NCBI GenBank assembly: GCA_046328715.1
Contig: JAXLWB010000014.1
Location: 62,001 to 126,000, forward strand
DNA length: 64,000 nt
Source: JAXLWB01 sp046328715
Lineage (GTDB): Bacteria > Chloroflexota > Anaerolineae > Caldilineales > Caldilineaceae
Direction of reading: 5' to 3'
Part shown: piece after piece, positions 7,348 to 16,282 of the stretch
Layout of the letters: every line of letters begins with the position of its first letter
Numbering within the stretch: the first letter of the stretch is position 1
Notes under the pieces: generated by a model
Databases searched by the model: none
What the model was told of the DNA's origin: nothing
Seen by the model: the letters and a program-made list of their open reading frames with translations, nothing else
Made by a program: the position numbers and the translations under genes

Positions 7348-9330
7348 ATGGATACGGATCGAATTCGTCATCGCGTTTTTGGTCGAGAGTTGAAGACTAG
7401 GGAAAGTGCAGAACAGACCATTAGTAAGACAGTAGGTTTAGCGGTATTTGCTTCTGACTCTCTCTCCTCCGTGGCCTATGCCGGTGGCGAAATCTTGCTG
7501 ATGTTGGCAGTGTTGGGCAATTCGGGATACTGGTTAGCAATTCCGATCACGGTGGCGATCTGTGGTTTGCTGATCATCCTCACCTTCTCCTACCGTCAGA
7601 CCATCTTTGCCTATCCTGGTGGTGGTGGTGCCTACATCGTTTCGAAGGACAATTTTGGCGAGCTTGCGGCTCAAGTTGCCGGGGCTTCACTCCTGATCGA
7701 CTATATCTTGACGGTTGCAGTCAGTATTGCGTCGGGTGTGGATCAGATGGCCAGCATCTTTCCCATTTTGTTTGAATACAAGGTACAGATTGGCCTCCTC
7801 ATGATTCTGCTGATCACCTACGTCAATTTACGCGGTGTCAAAGAGTCAGGGCTTACTTTTGCCATTCCAAGTTATATCTTCATCATAATGATGCTGTTTC
7901 TCATTGGTGCAGGTTTCTGGCAGGTTGCCAATGGCACCTTGGGTACGGTGGGCAATGTTCTAGGGGCTGAGCATGAATTTGTTCCAATAACCGGGCTTGC
8001 ATTTGCTTTCTTGTTGCTCCGTGCCTTTAGCTCGGGTACGACGGCATTGACCGGTGTGGAAGCCATCAGCAACGGTATTACGGCCTTCAATGAGCCGAAA
8101 TCCAAGAATGCCGCCACTACGCTGATGTGGGATGCATCGCTGTTGATGGTGCTCTTTCTAGGGCTCGGTCTGTTGGCTTACCTGACAGGGGCACAGCCTT
8201 CCGAACAAGAAGTATTGATCTCGCAGGTGTCCCGTGCGATTTTTGGCCCTGGTATCATGCGCTTTCTGATTTTGCTGGCTGCTACAGTCATCCTGATCAT
8301 GGCTGCCAACACCAGCTTTGCTGGCTTTCCCCGGCTGGCAGCCTTGCAGGCAGGCGACCGTTTTCTACCCCGACAACTCGCCTTTCGCAGCAGTCGTTTG
8401 GTCTTCAACTGGGGCATTATTATTCTCTCGGCCTTTGCTAGTCTGCTCATCTTTGTCTTTCAAGGCAGTGTGACCCGTCTGATTCCGCTCTATGCGATTG
8501 GTGTATTTCTTTGTTTTACCCTCTCGCAAGCAGGCATGGCAAAGCGCTGGCACCGCGTTGGCGAGGAGATGGCCGCAGGTCGTCTGACACCGGAAACTTC
8601 CATCCCAACCCATGGCAGCATCCTCCATTACGACCTGCACTGGCGCAATAAGATGATCTTTAACGCAATTGGTGCCGTGATCACGCTCATTGTGATGCTC
8701 ATCTTCTTGGTGACGAAGTTTGTGTATGGTGCCTACATCATCGTGCTGCTGGTTCCTGCCCTGGTCTGGCTCTTTATGGGCATTCATAAACATTACCTGC
8801 ATGTAGCATCGGTGCTCAGTACCGCTGGCGAGAAGCTATCAACCAAGGAGCGTCATCACGTCGATACGATTGTATTGGTGGCCGATATCCATCGAGAGAC
8901 CATGAAGCTGATCGACTTCGCTCAGTCGCTGGGTCGCCCGTGGAAGGCGTTGCATGTGGCAGTCGACGAGGAGAAGGTAGCTGAGGTCAAGCGTAAATGG
9001 AAAGAACGCATCGGCGATGATGTGGGCAAGCTCATTGTGTTGAATTCGCCCTATCGCAGCCTGATCCGTCCGATCCGAGCCTACATCGAGCGCACGCGTT
9101 CTGAACATCCTGATGGCTACATTCATGTGGTGATGGGGCAGTTGCGTACCGGCAACCCTGCCACGCAATTTTTGCACCAGAACTCACACTTTATCGAGCA
9201 GCTTGCTTTGCACGACATCGACAATGTGGTCACAACGATTGTGCCTTTACATTTGGATGCGTTTGGACCGGAGGATAATGAACCGGAAAAAAATAGAGTT
9301 ACAGGAGAGAAAACAGTAAATCATGCTTAA
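7348..9330 (+). CDS. kimA: KimA-type potassium importer, copy 1
   Basis: About 660 residues of the APC/KUP-related KimA (YdaO) family: roughly twelve membrane helices in the first 440 residues, then a cytoplasmic domain (about 470-640). Visible family segments include VGLAVFASDSLSSVAYA near the N-terminus, SYRQTIFAYPGGGGAYIV and SSGTTALTGVEAISNG. KimA takes up K+ by proton symport and is held in check by c-di-AMP. The start is ATG 7348 behind AAGGA; the frame opens earlier (7297), but that part is terminator. The riboswitch in front fits the function. The stop overlaps a 90-residue membrane protein gene, and a close paralogue follows at 9882. Confidence 0.92.
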   Translation: MDTDRIRHRVFGRELKTRESAEQTISKTVGLAVFASDSLSSVAYAGGEILLMLAVLGNSGYWLAIPITVAICGLLIILTFSYRQTIFAYPGGGGAYIVSKDNFGELAAQVAGASLLIDYILTVAVSIASGVDQMASIFPILFEYKVQIGLLMILLITYVNLRGVKESGLTFAIPSYIFIIMMLFLIGAGFWQVANGTLGTVGNVLGAEHEFVPITGLAFAFLLLRAFSSGTTALTGVEAISNGITAFNEPKSKNAATTLMWDASLLMVLFLGLGLLAYLTGAQPSEQEVLISQVSRAIFGPGIMRFLILLAATVILIMAANTSFAGFPRLAALQAGDRFLPRQLAFRSSRLVFNWGIIILSAFASLLIFVFQGSVTRLIPLYAIGVFLCFTLSQAGMAKRWHRVGEEMAAGRLTPETSIPTHGSILHYDLHWRNKMIFNAIGAVITLIVMLIFLVTKFVYGAYIIVLLVPALVWLFMGIHKHYLHVASVLSTAGEKLSTKERHHVDTIVLVADIHRETMKLIDFAQSLGRPWKALHVAVDEEKVAEVKRKWKERIGDDVGKLIVLNSPYRSLIRPIRAYIERTRSEHPDGYIHVVMGQLRTGNPATQFLHQNSHFIEQLALHDIDNVVTTIVPLHLDAFGPEDNEPEKNRVTGEKTVNHA

Positions 9331-9595
9331 TTCAATTCTTGATTTATTCGTGACAGATGGCCTTTGGGTGGTTGTTGTGGCCGGTTGGATCTTTCTCCTC
9401 TTCTTGGGGTTGGAAGCTGATCGCCCCATGAGTGGTGGTCTACCAGGCCATACAGTCGAACATCATGGGCATAAGGAGCATGTCGAAGGCACCATGGGCA
9501 AGCTCGGTGAAAAGGGCGCGTGGGTGGTCTTTGGTCTCACTTCTCTGTCTTTGCCACTGTTGCTCTGGTGGATCTTTTTTGTTGCTGACAAATAG
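9323..9595 (+). CDS. Small two-helix membrane protein coupled to kimA
   Basis: 90 residues, no family recognised. Helix 1 (about 8-28, GLWVVVVAGWIFLLFLGLEA) and helix 2 (about 66-86) flank a soluble loop with HTVEHHGHKEHVEG. Its ATG lies inside the end of kimA (8-base overlap), with AGGAGAG 13 bases upstream, so translation is likely coupled and controlled by the same riboswitch. This suggests an accessory or regulatory subunit of KimA, by context only. The second kimA copy has no such partner behind it. Confidence 0.75.
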   Translation: MLNSILDLFVTDGLWVVVVAGWIFLLFLGLEADRPMSGGLPGHTVEHHGHKEHVEGTMGKLGEKGAWVVFGLTSLSLPLLLWWIFFVADK

Positions 9596-9700
9596 ATAGA
9601 AGTTTTCATTCATTTGAAGTGTCTTTGCTGCTAGGAATTGAATAGAATATATCTCTTCATAGATTTGGTAGTTAATTACGAGATCAAAGTGGAACTCGTG

Positions 9701-9724
9701 ACCGCACAACTGTGCGGTTTTTTT
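9701..9724 (+). terminator. Terminator before kimA copy 2, related to the riboswitch platform
   Basis: ACCGCAC (9701-9707), AACT loop, GTGCGGT, then a run of T to 9724. The segment from GATCAAAG (about 9682) through the stem aligns closely with the expression platform of copy 1 (GATCAAATGG...GTGACCGCAC). No ydaO aptamer blocks are found upstream, in 9596-9680. Confidence 0.8.
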
Positions 9725-9731
9725 GTAGGTA

Positions 9732-9811
9732 ATACCAATTGCAGTTGCAAAAGCCATCAATTTTCCCGTAAATATGTCGAGATTCATGGCTTTTCAGAGG
9801 ACAATTGGTAT
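9732..9811. repeat. 80-bp hairpin element with terminal inverted repeats
   Basis: The outer arms ATACCAATTG (9732-9741) and CAATTGGTAT (9802-9811) are exact reverse complements. An inner pair, AAAAGCCAT (9749-9757) and ATGGCTTTT (9786-9794), continues the stem. Together they could fold into one long hairpin between the terminator and kimA copy 2. The size and terminal repeats resemble a MITE, but no target duplication is clear. Confidence 0.6.
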
Positions 9812-9881
9812 AACTAGCTGTGTCGAACTAAAAACTAATTCTAGAGAGATTGTAAGTTGGGCGGTTATATTAGGGGAACTT

Positions 9882-11837
9882 ATGAATACGGATCGTATTC
9901 GTCATCGTGTTTTTGGCCGAGAGTTAAGGACTAGAGAAAGTCAACATCAGACGATCAGTAAGACAGTAGGCTTAGCTGTATTTGCTTCTGATTCTCTTTC
10001 CTCCGTAGCCTATGCGGGTGGCGAAATCTTATTGATGTTGGCCGTGTTGGGCAATTCGGGCTATTGGTTGGCGATTCCGATTACGGTAGCAATTTGTGGT
10101 TTGCTGATCATCTTGACCTTTTCCTATCGTCAAACGATTTTTGCCTATCCAAGTGGTGGCGGTGCCTACATCGTTTCAAAGGACAACTTTGGTGTACTCG
10201 CTGCCCAAGTTGCTGGGGCTTCCCTTCTAATCGACTACATCTTGACCGTAGCGGTCAGTATTGCGTCGGGTGTGGACCAGATGGCCAGCATCTTTCCGAT
10301 TTTGTTTGCCTACAAGGTGCAGATTGGGCTTCTGATGATTCTGTTGATAACCTATGTCAATTTGCGAGGTGTCAAAGAGTCAGGCACGATTTTCGCAGTG
10401 CCAGCCTACTTCTTTGTGGGCATGATCCTACTTCTGATCGGTACAGGCATCTGGCAGGTCATCAACGGGACATTGGGCACAGTAGGCAGCGTGCCAGGCG
10501 CTGACCATGAGTTCGTTCCGATCACGGGGCTTGCCTTTGCCTTCCTGCTGCTTCGAGCCTTTAGCTCGGGTACCACAGCACTGACTGGTGTGGAAGCGAT
10601 CAGCAACGGTATCACTGCTTTCAATACGCCAAAATCTAAGAATGCTGCTACCACTCTGATGTGGGACGCATCTTTGCTCATGTTGATGTTTTTGGGACTC
10701 GGTCTGCTGGCCTACCTGACGGGTGCGCAGCCCTCCGAAAAAGAAGTATTGATCTCGCAGGTGGCAAGAGCTGTCTTTGGTCAAGGGATTTTGCGCTTTC
10801 TAACACTCCTCGCTGCCACTGTGATCTTGATCATGGCTGCCAACACCAGCTTTGCAGATTTCCCTCGACTAGCGGCTTTGCAGGCAGGTGATCGTTTTCT
10901 ACCCCGACAATTCGCCTTTCGCAGCAGTCGTTTGGTCTTCAACTGGGGCATCATCATTCTCTCAGCCTTTGCCAGTTTCCTAATTTTTGTCTTTCAAGGC
11001 AGCGTGACTCGCCTGATTCCGCTCTACGCGATTGGTGTCTTCCTCTGCTTTACTCTCTCGCAAGCGGGCATGGCAAAGCGTTGGCATCGAGTTGGCGAGG
11101 AGATGGCTGCCGGCCGTCTGACACCGGAGAACTCTATCCCAACGCATGGCAGCATTCTCTATTATGACTCACATTGGCGTAACAAGATGATTCTCAACGC
11201 CACCGGTGCGGTGATTACCTCGATTGTGATGCTCATCTTCCTGGTGACGAAGTTTTTGTATGGTGCGTACATCATCGTGTTGTTGGTTCCTGCCCTGGTT
11301 TGGCTCTTCATGCGCATCCACAAACACTATCTGCATGTAGCAGCTGTGCTCAGTACCGCTAATGCAAAGCTATCAACCCGGGAGCGCCACCATGTTGCTA
11401 CGATTGTGCTGGTGGCTGATATCCACCGCGAGACGATGAATTTGGTTGACTTTGCACAATCACTGGGACGACCATGGAAGGCACTACATGTGGCGGTCGA
11501 TGAGGAAAAGGTGGCCGATGTCAAGCGCAAATGGAAGGAACGCATTGGCGACGATGTCGGCGAATTGATCGTACTCAATTCACCCTATCGCAGCCTAATC
11601 CGTCCGATCCGCGCCTACATCGAGCGTACACGGGCCGAACATCCCGATGGCTACATTCATGTGGTAATGGGACAGTTGCATACTGGCAATCCTGCCACGC
11701 AGTTTCTGCATCAGAACTCGCACTTCATCGAGCAGCTTGCCTTGCACGATATTAAAAATGTCGTCACCACAGTTGTGCCTTTACAGCTCGATGAATATGA
11801 GAGCGAAAATGGCGTGTTAGGCGAGAATAAAGAGTAG
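9882..11837 (+). CDS. KimA-type potassium importer, copy 2
   Basis: 651 residues, nearly collinear with copy 1 and, by eye, around 90% identical. It has the same membrane domain and the same cytoplasmic tail (VLVADIHRETMNLVDFAQSLGRPWKALHVAVDEEKV). ATG 9882 follows AGGGGA (9872-9877); the frame is open from 9774 through a hairpin element, which is not coding. Differences cluster in helices 5-6 and the C-terminus. It lacks a recognisable c-di-AMP aptamer, so its expression probably no longer follows c-di-AMP, although the protein itself could still respond. A tandem duplication is the likely origin. Confidence 0.92.
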   Translation: MNTDRIRHRVFGRELRTRESQHQTISKTVGLAVFASDSLSSVAYAGGEILLMLAVLGNSGYWLAIPITVAICGLLIILTFSYRQTIFAYPSGGGAYIVSKDNFGVLAAQVAGASLLIDYILTVAVSIASGVDQMASIFPILFAYKVQIGLLMILLITYVNLRGVKESGTIFAVPAYFFVGMILLLIGTGIWQVINGTLGTVGSVPGADHEFVPITGLAFAFLLLRAFSSGTTALTGVEAISNGITAFNTPKSKNAATTLMWDASLLMLMFLGLGLLAYLTGAQPSEKEVLISQVARAVFGQGILRFLTLLAATVILIMAANTSFADFPRLAALQAGDRFLPRQFAFRSSRLVFNWGIIILSAFASFLIFVFQGSVTRLIPLYAIGVFLCFTLSQAGMAKRWHRVGEEMAAGRLTPENSIPTHGSILYYDSHWRNKMILNATGAVITSIVMLIFLVTKFLYGAYIIVLLVPALVWLFMRIHKHYLHVAAVLSTANAKLSTRERHHVATIVLVADIHRETMNLVDFAQSLGRPWKALHVAVDEEKVADVKRKWKERIGDDVGELIVLNSPYRSLIRPIRAYIERTRAEHPDGYIHVVMGQLHTGNPATQFLHQNSHFIEQLALHDIKNVVTTVVPLQLDEYESENGVLGENKE

Positions 11838-11849
11838 CGTGCGAGTTGC

Positions 11850-13226
11850 TTACTCTACAAAGACAAAAATCAAGTCATTGACATTGGTATGGGTCGGTCC
11901 ACAAACCAATAGATCGTTTGTTCGTTGCAAAAATGGGTAGGCGTTGTGGCGGCGGAGATAGAGCTTGGCAGCCAGCCCCAACGCCTCACCACGGGCAATC
12001 GTGCCGCCATCGACGATTGCCCCGGCGCTGTCGGTTGGACCATCGCTGCCATCGGTTGCCAGCGACACAATGGTGATTCCCTCTTCGCCAGCGATGCGCA
12101 GGGCGCTGGCCAACGCTAACTCCTGGTTTCTGCCCCCTTTGCCAATCTCGCCACTCCCCAGGTTTACAGTCGTCTCGCCGCCCAAGATGAAGCAAGCAGG
12201 AGGCGCAATTGGCAGGTGGCTGACTTTTACCTCTTTGGCCAGGGCGCAGGCAACCTTGGCAACTTCGGCAGCCTCCCCTTCAACAAAAGTACTCAGCAAC
12301 AAAGTGTGATAACCAATGCGTTCAGCCTCGGCTTTGGCCGCCAGTGCTGCAATCCGATTATCGGCAATAATCAGGGTCTGTGTTGTGGTAAAGACCGAAT
12401 CATCTGCCTTGGGTGTATCGGCCAGCTTACCTGCCAGCCCATCCTGTAGGCGTTGACGAATGGTGGCTGGCAAACGATCTGCCAATCCATACTTCTCAAC
12501 CACCGCCCAGGCATCTTGCCAACTGCTTGGATCAGCCACGGTGGGACCACTGCCGATCACGTCTAGCGGACTGCCTACCACGTCGCTCAGCACGAGCGTA
12601 ATCAATGTCGCTGGGTGCGCAGCTCGTGCCAGTTGTCCACCTTTCAGAGAACTGCAATGTTTGCGCAGACAGTTGATCTCATTGATCGTTGCCCCGCAGG
12701 CCAGCAGCAGCGAGGTCATACTTTGTAATTCGATGAGTGAGATTGGCTCGGCCACGTCGGCCAGCAGGGCGGAGCCACCACCAGAGATCAAAGCAACTAC
12801 CAGGTCGTTGGCACGTGCCTGTCGGGCAACTTGCTCGATAGCTTTGGCCCCATCTACGCCCCGTTGATCCGGTACGGGATGCGAGGCGGGCAGCAATTGG
12901 ATCCGGCCCACCGCCGCAGGCAAGGAATCTGCGTCTCCAGCATCTTTGACGATCACTATGCCTTGCGTGATGCGTGCTCCAAGTGTGTCGTCAATGGCGC
13001 GTGCCATCGACATGCCCGCTTTGCCTGTCCCCAAAACATAGATGCGTTCAAAGGCAGCCAGCGAGTAGCTTTGTTCGCCAACTTGAAGCGCTTCTCCATT
13101 CAGCACAAACTGTTTTTTCACTGCCTTGTATGGATCGACAGCGGCGATAGCTTCTTGCAAGATGCGTAGGAGCGAACTGCGTAATCCACGGTTGGGTACT
13201 AAGACATCCTCATTGAATGCAGCCAT
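11850..13226 (-). CDS. Glycerate 2-kinase (DUF4147/MOFRL family)
   Basis: 458 residues with the two-domain layout of class II glycerate kinases (GckA, TtuD). The N-terminal DUF4147 domain carries VLGTGKAGMSMARAI and VALISGGGSALLA. The C-terminal MOFRL domain carries GGETTVNLG, GKGGRNQELALA and the signature SLATDGSDGPTDSAGAIVD. It phosphorylates D-glycerate to 2-phosphoglycerate. Enolase, which uses 2-phosphoglycerate, is the next coding gene upstream on the same strand (beyond a tRNA). A tartronate-semialdehyde-reductase-like gene lies at 31781. Together they suggest a glyoxylate/glycerate route into lower glycolysis. Confidence 0.92.
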   Translation of the reverse strand: MAAFNEDVLVPNRGLRSSLLRILQEAIAAVDPYKAVKKQFVLNGEALQVGEQSYSLAAFERIYVLGTGKAGMSMARAIDDTLGARITQGIVIVKDAGDADSLPAAVGRIQLLPASHPVPDQRGVDGAKAIEQVARQARANDLVVALISGGGSALLADVAEPISLIELQSMTSLLLACGATINEINCLRKHCSSLKGGQLARAAHPATLITLVLSDVVGSPLDVIGSGPTVADPSSWQDAWAVVEKYGLADRLPATIRQRLQDGLAGKLADTPKADDSVFTTTQTLIIADNRIAALAAKAEAERIGYHTLLLSTFVEGEAAEVAKVACALAKEVKVSHLPIAPPACFILGGETTVNLGSGEIGKGGRNQELALASALRIAGEEGITIVSLATDGSDGPTDSAGAIVDGGTIARGEALGLAAKLYLRRHNAYPFLQRTNDLLVCGPTHTNVNDLIFVFVE

Positions 13227-13245
13227 TGTTTCCCTTTATTTGATT

Positions 13246-13274
13246 TTGACTTTTTTTCGAGTTATGGCTATACT
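13246..13274 (+). promoter_or_regulatory. Promoter of tRNA-Leu
   Basis: TTGACT (13246-13251), 17-base spacer, TATACT (13269-13274). The start would fall near 13281, nine bases before the mature tRNA 5' end. Confidence 0.8.
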
Positions 13275-13289
13275 ACCAACCATACTTCT

Positions 13290-13376
13290 GCCCCCATGGT
13301 GGAATTGGCATACACGGCAGTTTGAGGGGCTGTGTCCGCTTAGGACGTGTCCGTTCGAGTCGGACTGGGGGCACCA
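13290..13376 (+). tRNA. tRNA-Leu, anticodon GAG
   Basis: 87 bases including an encoded CCA. The acceptor stem GCCCCCA (13290-13296) pairs with TGGGGGC. The D arm has AATTGGCA. The anticodon loop TTGAGGG has U33 at 13323 and GAG at 13324-13326, read as Leu (CUC/CUU). A long variable arm (class II, TGTCC..GGACG) is typical of tRNA-Leu. The T arm is TCCG-TTCGAGT-CGGA. It is flanked by its own promoter and a strong terminator. Confidence 0.96.
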
Positions 13377-13381
13377 AGGTA

Positions 13382-13417
13382 AAAGAGCGATCTCGTACGA
13401 GATCGCTCTTTGTTTTT
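13382..13417 (+). terminator. Terminator after tRNA-Leu
   Basis: AAAGAGCGATCTCGT (13382-13396) is immediately followed by its exact reverse complement (13397-13411), then GTTTTT. It is a 30-base perfect palindrome with a T-run. Confidence 0.92.
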
Positions 13418-13442
13418 GGACTTTATCTTCGAATTCCTGCAA

Positions 13443-13498
13443 TCTTCCGGGAGACTTGTGCCTGCGGACTTCCTCCATGGTTGAAGCTTCCCGGAAGA
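13443..13498. repeat. Inverted repeat downstream of enolase
   Basis: TCTTCCGGGA (13443-13452) and TCCCGGAAGA (13489-13498) are exact reverse complements 36 bases apart, about 30 bases beyond the enolase stop. It could help end the enolase transcript; no T-run is obvious. Confidence 0.5.
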
Positions 13499-13528
13499 CA
13501 TTGGATAAACCGTTTTGTTAGCGCAACC

Positions 13529-14818
13529 TTAGCGCAGATGGGGAAAGGCACCCTTCCCTGCAAAGCGTGCTGAATCGCCCAATTCCTCTTCAATCCGCAA
13601 AAGTTGATTGTACTTGGCCACACGGTCGCTGCGCGCTGGGGCACCGGTTTTGATTTGCCCTGTATTAAAGGCGACTACCAAGTCAGCAATTGTCGCATCC
13701 TCGGTTTCGCCAGAGCGATGGCTGACGATGGCTGCCCATCCAGCACGATGGCTCATGTCGATGGCGGCGATACTTTCGGTCAAGGTACCAATCTGGTTGA
13801 CCTTGCAGAGGAGAGCGTTGCAAGCCTTCTCACGAATCGCCCGCTCAATACGCTCGACGTTGGTCACCAGCAGATCGTCGCCCACCAGTTGGACCTTGCT
13901 GCCCAGCCGTTGATAGAGCATCTTCCAGCCCGCCCAGTCGTCTTCAGCTAAACCATCTTCAATGCTGATAATCGGGTATTTTTCGCACCAGCCCGCCCAC
14001 AGATCGACCATTTCGGCGCTGCTCAGGGTGCGGTTTTCGATCGGCAGCGTATAGAGGCCAGTTTTGGCATCGTAGAGTTCGCTGGAAGCTGGGTCGAGTG
14101 CAATGAAGACATCCTCGCCTGGCTTGTAGCCTGCCTTTTCAATCGCACTCATGATGACGTCGAGTGCCTTGACATTGCCGCCCAAACTTGGCGCAAAACC
14201 GCCCTCATCGCCAACGTTGGTGCCAAACCCGCTATCGTGGAGTACTTTCTTCAAACTCTGATAGATTTCGGCACCCCAACGTAGACATTCCGAGAAGGTC
14301 GGCGCGCCAGCAGGCATCACCATAAACTCCTGAAAGTCAGTGCTGCCTACGGCATGTTTGCCACCGTTAAGAATATTCATCATTGGTACGGGCAGGGTGC
14401 GTGCACTGACACCGCCCAAATAGCGATAGAGTGGTAAATCCAACTCCTCAGCGGCTGCATGCGCGGTGGCAAGGCTCACGGCCAGAATAGCATTGGCTCC
14501 CAGTTTGCCTTTGTTTTCGGTGCCATCCAGGCCGAGCATAAATTCGTCGATGGCGACCTGATCAAGCGCATCGTAGCCCAACAACTCGTCGGCAATGACG
14601 CTGTTGACATGATCGACAGCTTTGAGCACGCCTTTTCCGCCATAACGCTTCTTGTCCCCGTCCCGCAATTCTACGGCTTCGTGGGCACCGGTCGAGGCAC
14701 CGCTGGGAACGATAGCGCGTCCCAGCGCGCCGCTTTCTAGAATGACCTCAACTTCGACGGTGGGGTTGCCACGGCTATCCAGCACCTCGCGTGCTCGAAT
14801 ATCTAAGATTTCTGACAT
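13529..14818 (-). CDS. eno: Enolase (phosphopyruvate hydratase)
   Basis: 429 residues, normal for bacterial enolase. It converts 2-phosphoglycerate to phosphoenolpyruvate. Signatures: EVLDSRGNPTVEVEV at the N-terminus, SGASTGAHEAVELRDGD loop, GGKHAVGSTDFQEFMVMPAGA, the Mg2+ carboxylates in DPASSE, SIEDGLAEDDW and GDDL, and LCKVNQIGTLTES with the catalytic Lys. The frame extends to 14869, but ATG 14818 (MSEILDIRAREVLDSRG) has GGAG at a good distance and gives the family N-terminus. Confidence 0.97.
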   Translation of the reverse strand: MSEILDIRAREVLDSRGNPTVEVEVILESGALGRAIVPSGASTGAHEAVELRDGDKKRYGGKGVLKAVDHVNSVIADELLGYDALDQVAIDEFMLGLDGTENKGKLGANAILAVSLATAHAAAEELDLPLYRYLGGVSARTLPVPMMNILNGGKHAVGSTDFQEFMVMPAGAPTFSECLRWGAEIYQSLKKVLHDSGFGTNVGDEGGFAPSLGGNVKALDVIMSAIEKAGYKPGEDVFIALDPASSELYDAKTGLYTLPIENRTLSSAEMVDLWAGWCEKYPIISIEDGLAEDDWAGWKMLYQRLGSKVQLVGDDLLVTNVERIERAIREKACNALLCKVNQIGTLTESIAAIDMSHRAGWAAIVSHRSGETEDATIADLVVAFNTGQIKTGAPARSDRVAKYNQLLRIEEELGDSARFAGKGAFPHLR

Positions 14819-14927
14819 TTTGACTCCATTCCGTTTGGGTGGTGATGACCCTACTGAAAGGCCATCCATATTGAGAATTGTCTTATATCCTGATTATGGA
14901 TGAAAATCGGCAAAGCTCAAAAATACA

Positions 14928-14956
14928 GTGCGGGTCATCGTAACGACGACCCGCAC
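14928..14956 (-). terminator. Terminator of the 15009 protease gene
   Basis: GTGCGGGTC (14928-14936) and GACCCGCAC (14948-14956) form an exact 9-bp stem with an 11-base loop. Read on the minus strand it is followed by TGTATTTTTGAG, a T-rich tail, 50 bases beyond the protease stop. Confidence 0.72.
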
Positions 14957-15008
14957 CTTTCTCTGCAACTCTTCACCTGCTTCAATTGGGGACTAACAAC
15001 TACGAGGA

Positions 15009-15956
15009 TTACTTCTGATTTGAGACCACTGGAAGGAAGACGAAGTTCGTATTTTGTGAATTGTTCTGTTGTTTGCTGCCGGTGTTGTTATCGTCCGGCG
15101 AATTGGTGGTTGACTGACCATTATCATGGCTGCCAAGGTGTTGGACAATCCAGTTGCTGAAGTAGAGCGGGTCAGAGTAGACACCGTAGGCATTGGAGCG
15201 TGCGCAACCGCGACCCCAGCTAACGATGCCTGCGAGCTTCCAATTGCCCTGAGCATCATGAACAACGAGTGGGCCACCGCTGTCGCCAGTGCAAGAATCC
15301 ATGCCACCCTCGGTGTAACCTGCACAAACCATTCCATCACGCAGTTGCTCGCCATACGCTTCGGCACAGGTAGCACGGGAGACGAGGGGAACCTGCACTT
15401 CATTCAGTGTCGAAGAGACCCAACCACCTTCACGTGTGGCACCCCAACCGCTCACAACAGCCTCGACACCAGGTTGAACAAGGGCGCTGTCCTGAGCGCT
15501 GATGATCGAGACTAACTGAACATATTCATTCAAGCTGGCGTTGCCATTCAATTCAATCAAACCAATATCGTTGACGAGGGTTGTTGCGCTGAATTCTGGA
15601 TGAATAATGAAGCTTTTGACCGAGAATGTCTGACGACCAACTTCATTGTTCTCCCAAGTGTTGTAGCCGCCTAACACGACGGTTGCGATTCCTGCATCGT
15701 CGAGGCAATGAGCGGCGGTCAGGATCCAGTTGGTGCGGATGAGTGAACCACTGCAAACAAACATGCCACTCGGATTGAAGAGCATCGCTTGCCAGGGATA
15801 CTCGCCACGATTTGCTGTTTGACCACCGACGATCTGTGCTTCGGCTGGTGCAACGACTGCATCGGTCGCCTGTTGGGCGAAGACGCTGCGGGCGCTGAAC
15901 AGAGTTGCGAATACACAGAAGACGATGGCAATTTGCATTTCAAAATGGCGTTTCAT
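15009..15956 (-). CDS. Secreted trypsin-like serine protease (S1) with LP tail
   Basis: 315 residues. A signal peptide (1-28, ending VFAQQA) is followed by a short propeptide and IVGG at 42-45, the activation N-terminus. The triad is His83 (LTAAHC), Asp130 (NDIGLIEL) and Ser226 (TGDSGGPL). Asp220, six before the Ser, marks trypsin-like cleavage after Lys/Arg. After the protease domain comes an Asn/Ser/Gln-rich linker of about 25 residues and the tail FVFLPVVSNQK. This tail resembles those of the proteins at 16283 and 50273. It is probably extracellular or cell-surface attached. Confidence 0.93.
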   Translation of the reverse strand: MKRHFEMQIAIVFCVFATLFSARSVFAQQATDAVVAPAEAQIVGGQTANRGEYPWQAMLFNPSGMFVCSGSLIRTNWILTAAHCLDDAGIATVVLGGYNTWENNEVGRQTFSVKSFIIHPEFSATTLVNDIGLIELNGNASLNEYVQLVSIISAQDSALVQPGVEAVVSGWGATREGGWVSSTLNEVQVPLVSRATCAEAYGEQLRDGMVCAGYTEGGMDSCTGDSGGPLVVHDAQGNWKLAGIVSWGRGCARSNAYGVYSDPLYFSNWIVQHLGSHDNGQSTTNSPDDNNTGSKQQNNSQNTNFVFLPVVSNQK

Positions 15957-16194
15957 GACTAGTTACTCCCGTATTCAATCCGATAATTTCTAATTACTAT
16001 TATTACAATCGCATATTACGGGAATTGTTTCATTCAGAGGGCATAACTTACAGACAGCCCACATTTCGCTGTCATTTTGATGATCGAGGCGGAGAGTATT
16101 GAGGAAAAAAGCGTAGAAATGTAATCTGTATGTCAGAAAAGAAAAAGAGGGTAGGCAAAAAGCGTATGAAAACAGTCTGTTAATCTGAAAATAT
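15957..16194. other. Intergenic region upstream of the first protease
   Basis: No gene seen. AT-rich; it should contain the minus-strand promoter of the 15009 protease. A small hairpin GACAGC (16053-16058) / GCTGTC (16068-16073) is the only clear structure. With the terminator that follows it makes up the 326-base gap between the two protease genes. Confidence 0.5.
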
Positions 16195-16222
16195 AAAGGG
16201 TAACCGGCGCCAGTTACCCTTT
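16195..16222 (-). terminator. Terminator of the 16283 protease gene
   Basis: AAAGGGTAAC (16195-16204) and GTTACCCTTT (16213-16222) are exact complements around an 8-base loop (CGGCGCCA). On the minus strand the stem is followed by ATATTTTC. It lies 60 bases beyond the protease stop. Confidence 0.75.
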
Positions 16223-16282
16223 ATTAAATTAGTATTAAGAAGCGTCTGTCGACTGATGCTTACTAAATGTACTGCATATGGC

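Noticed and set aside
7348..11837. Tandem kimA copies as an assembly duplication artefact
   Set aside because: The copies differ at many synonymous and some coding positions, and the upstream regions differ, so they are real paralogues.
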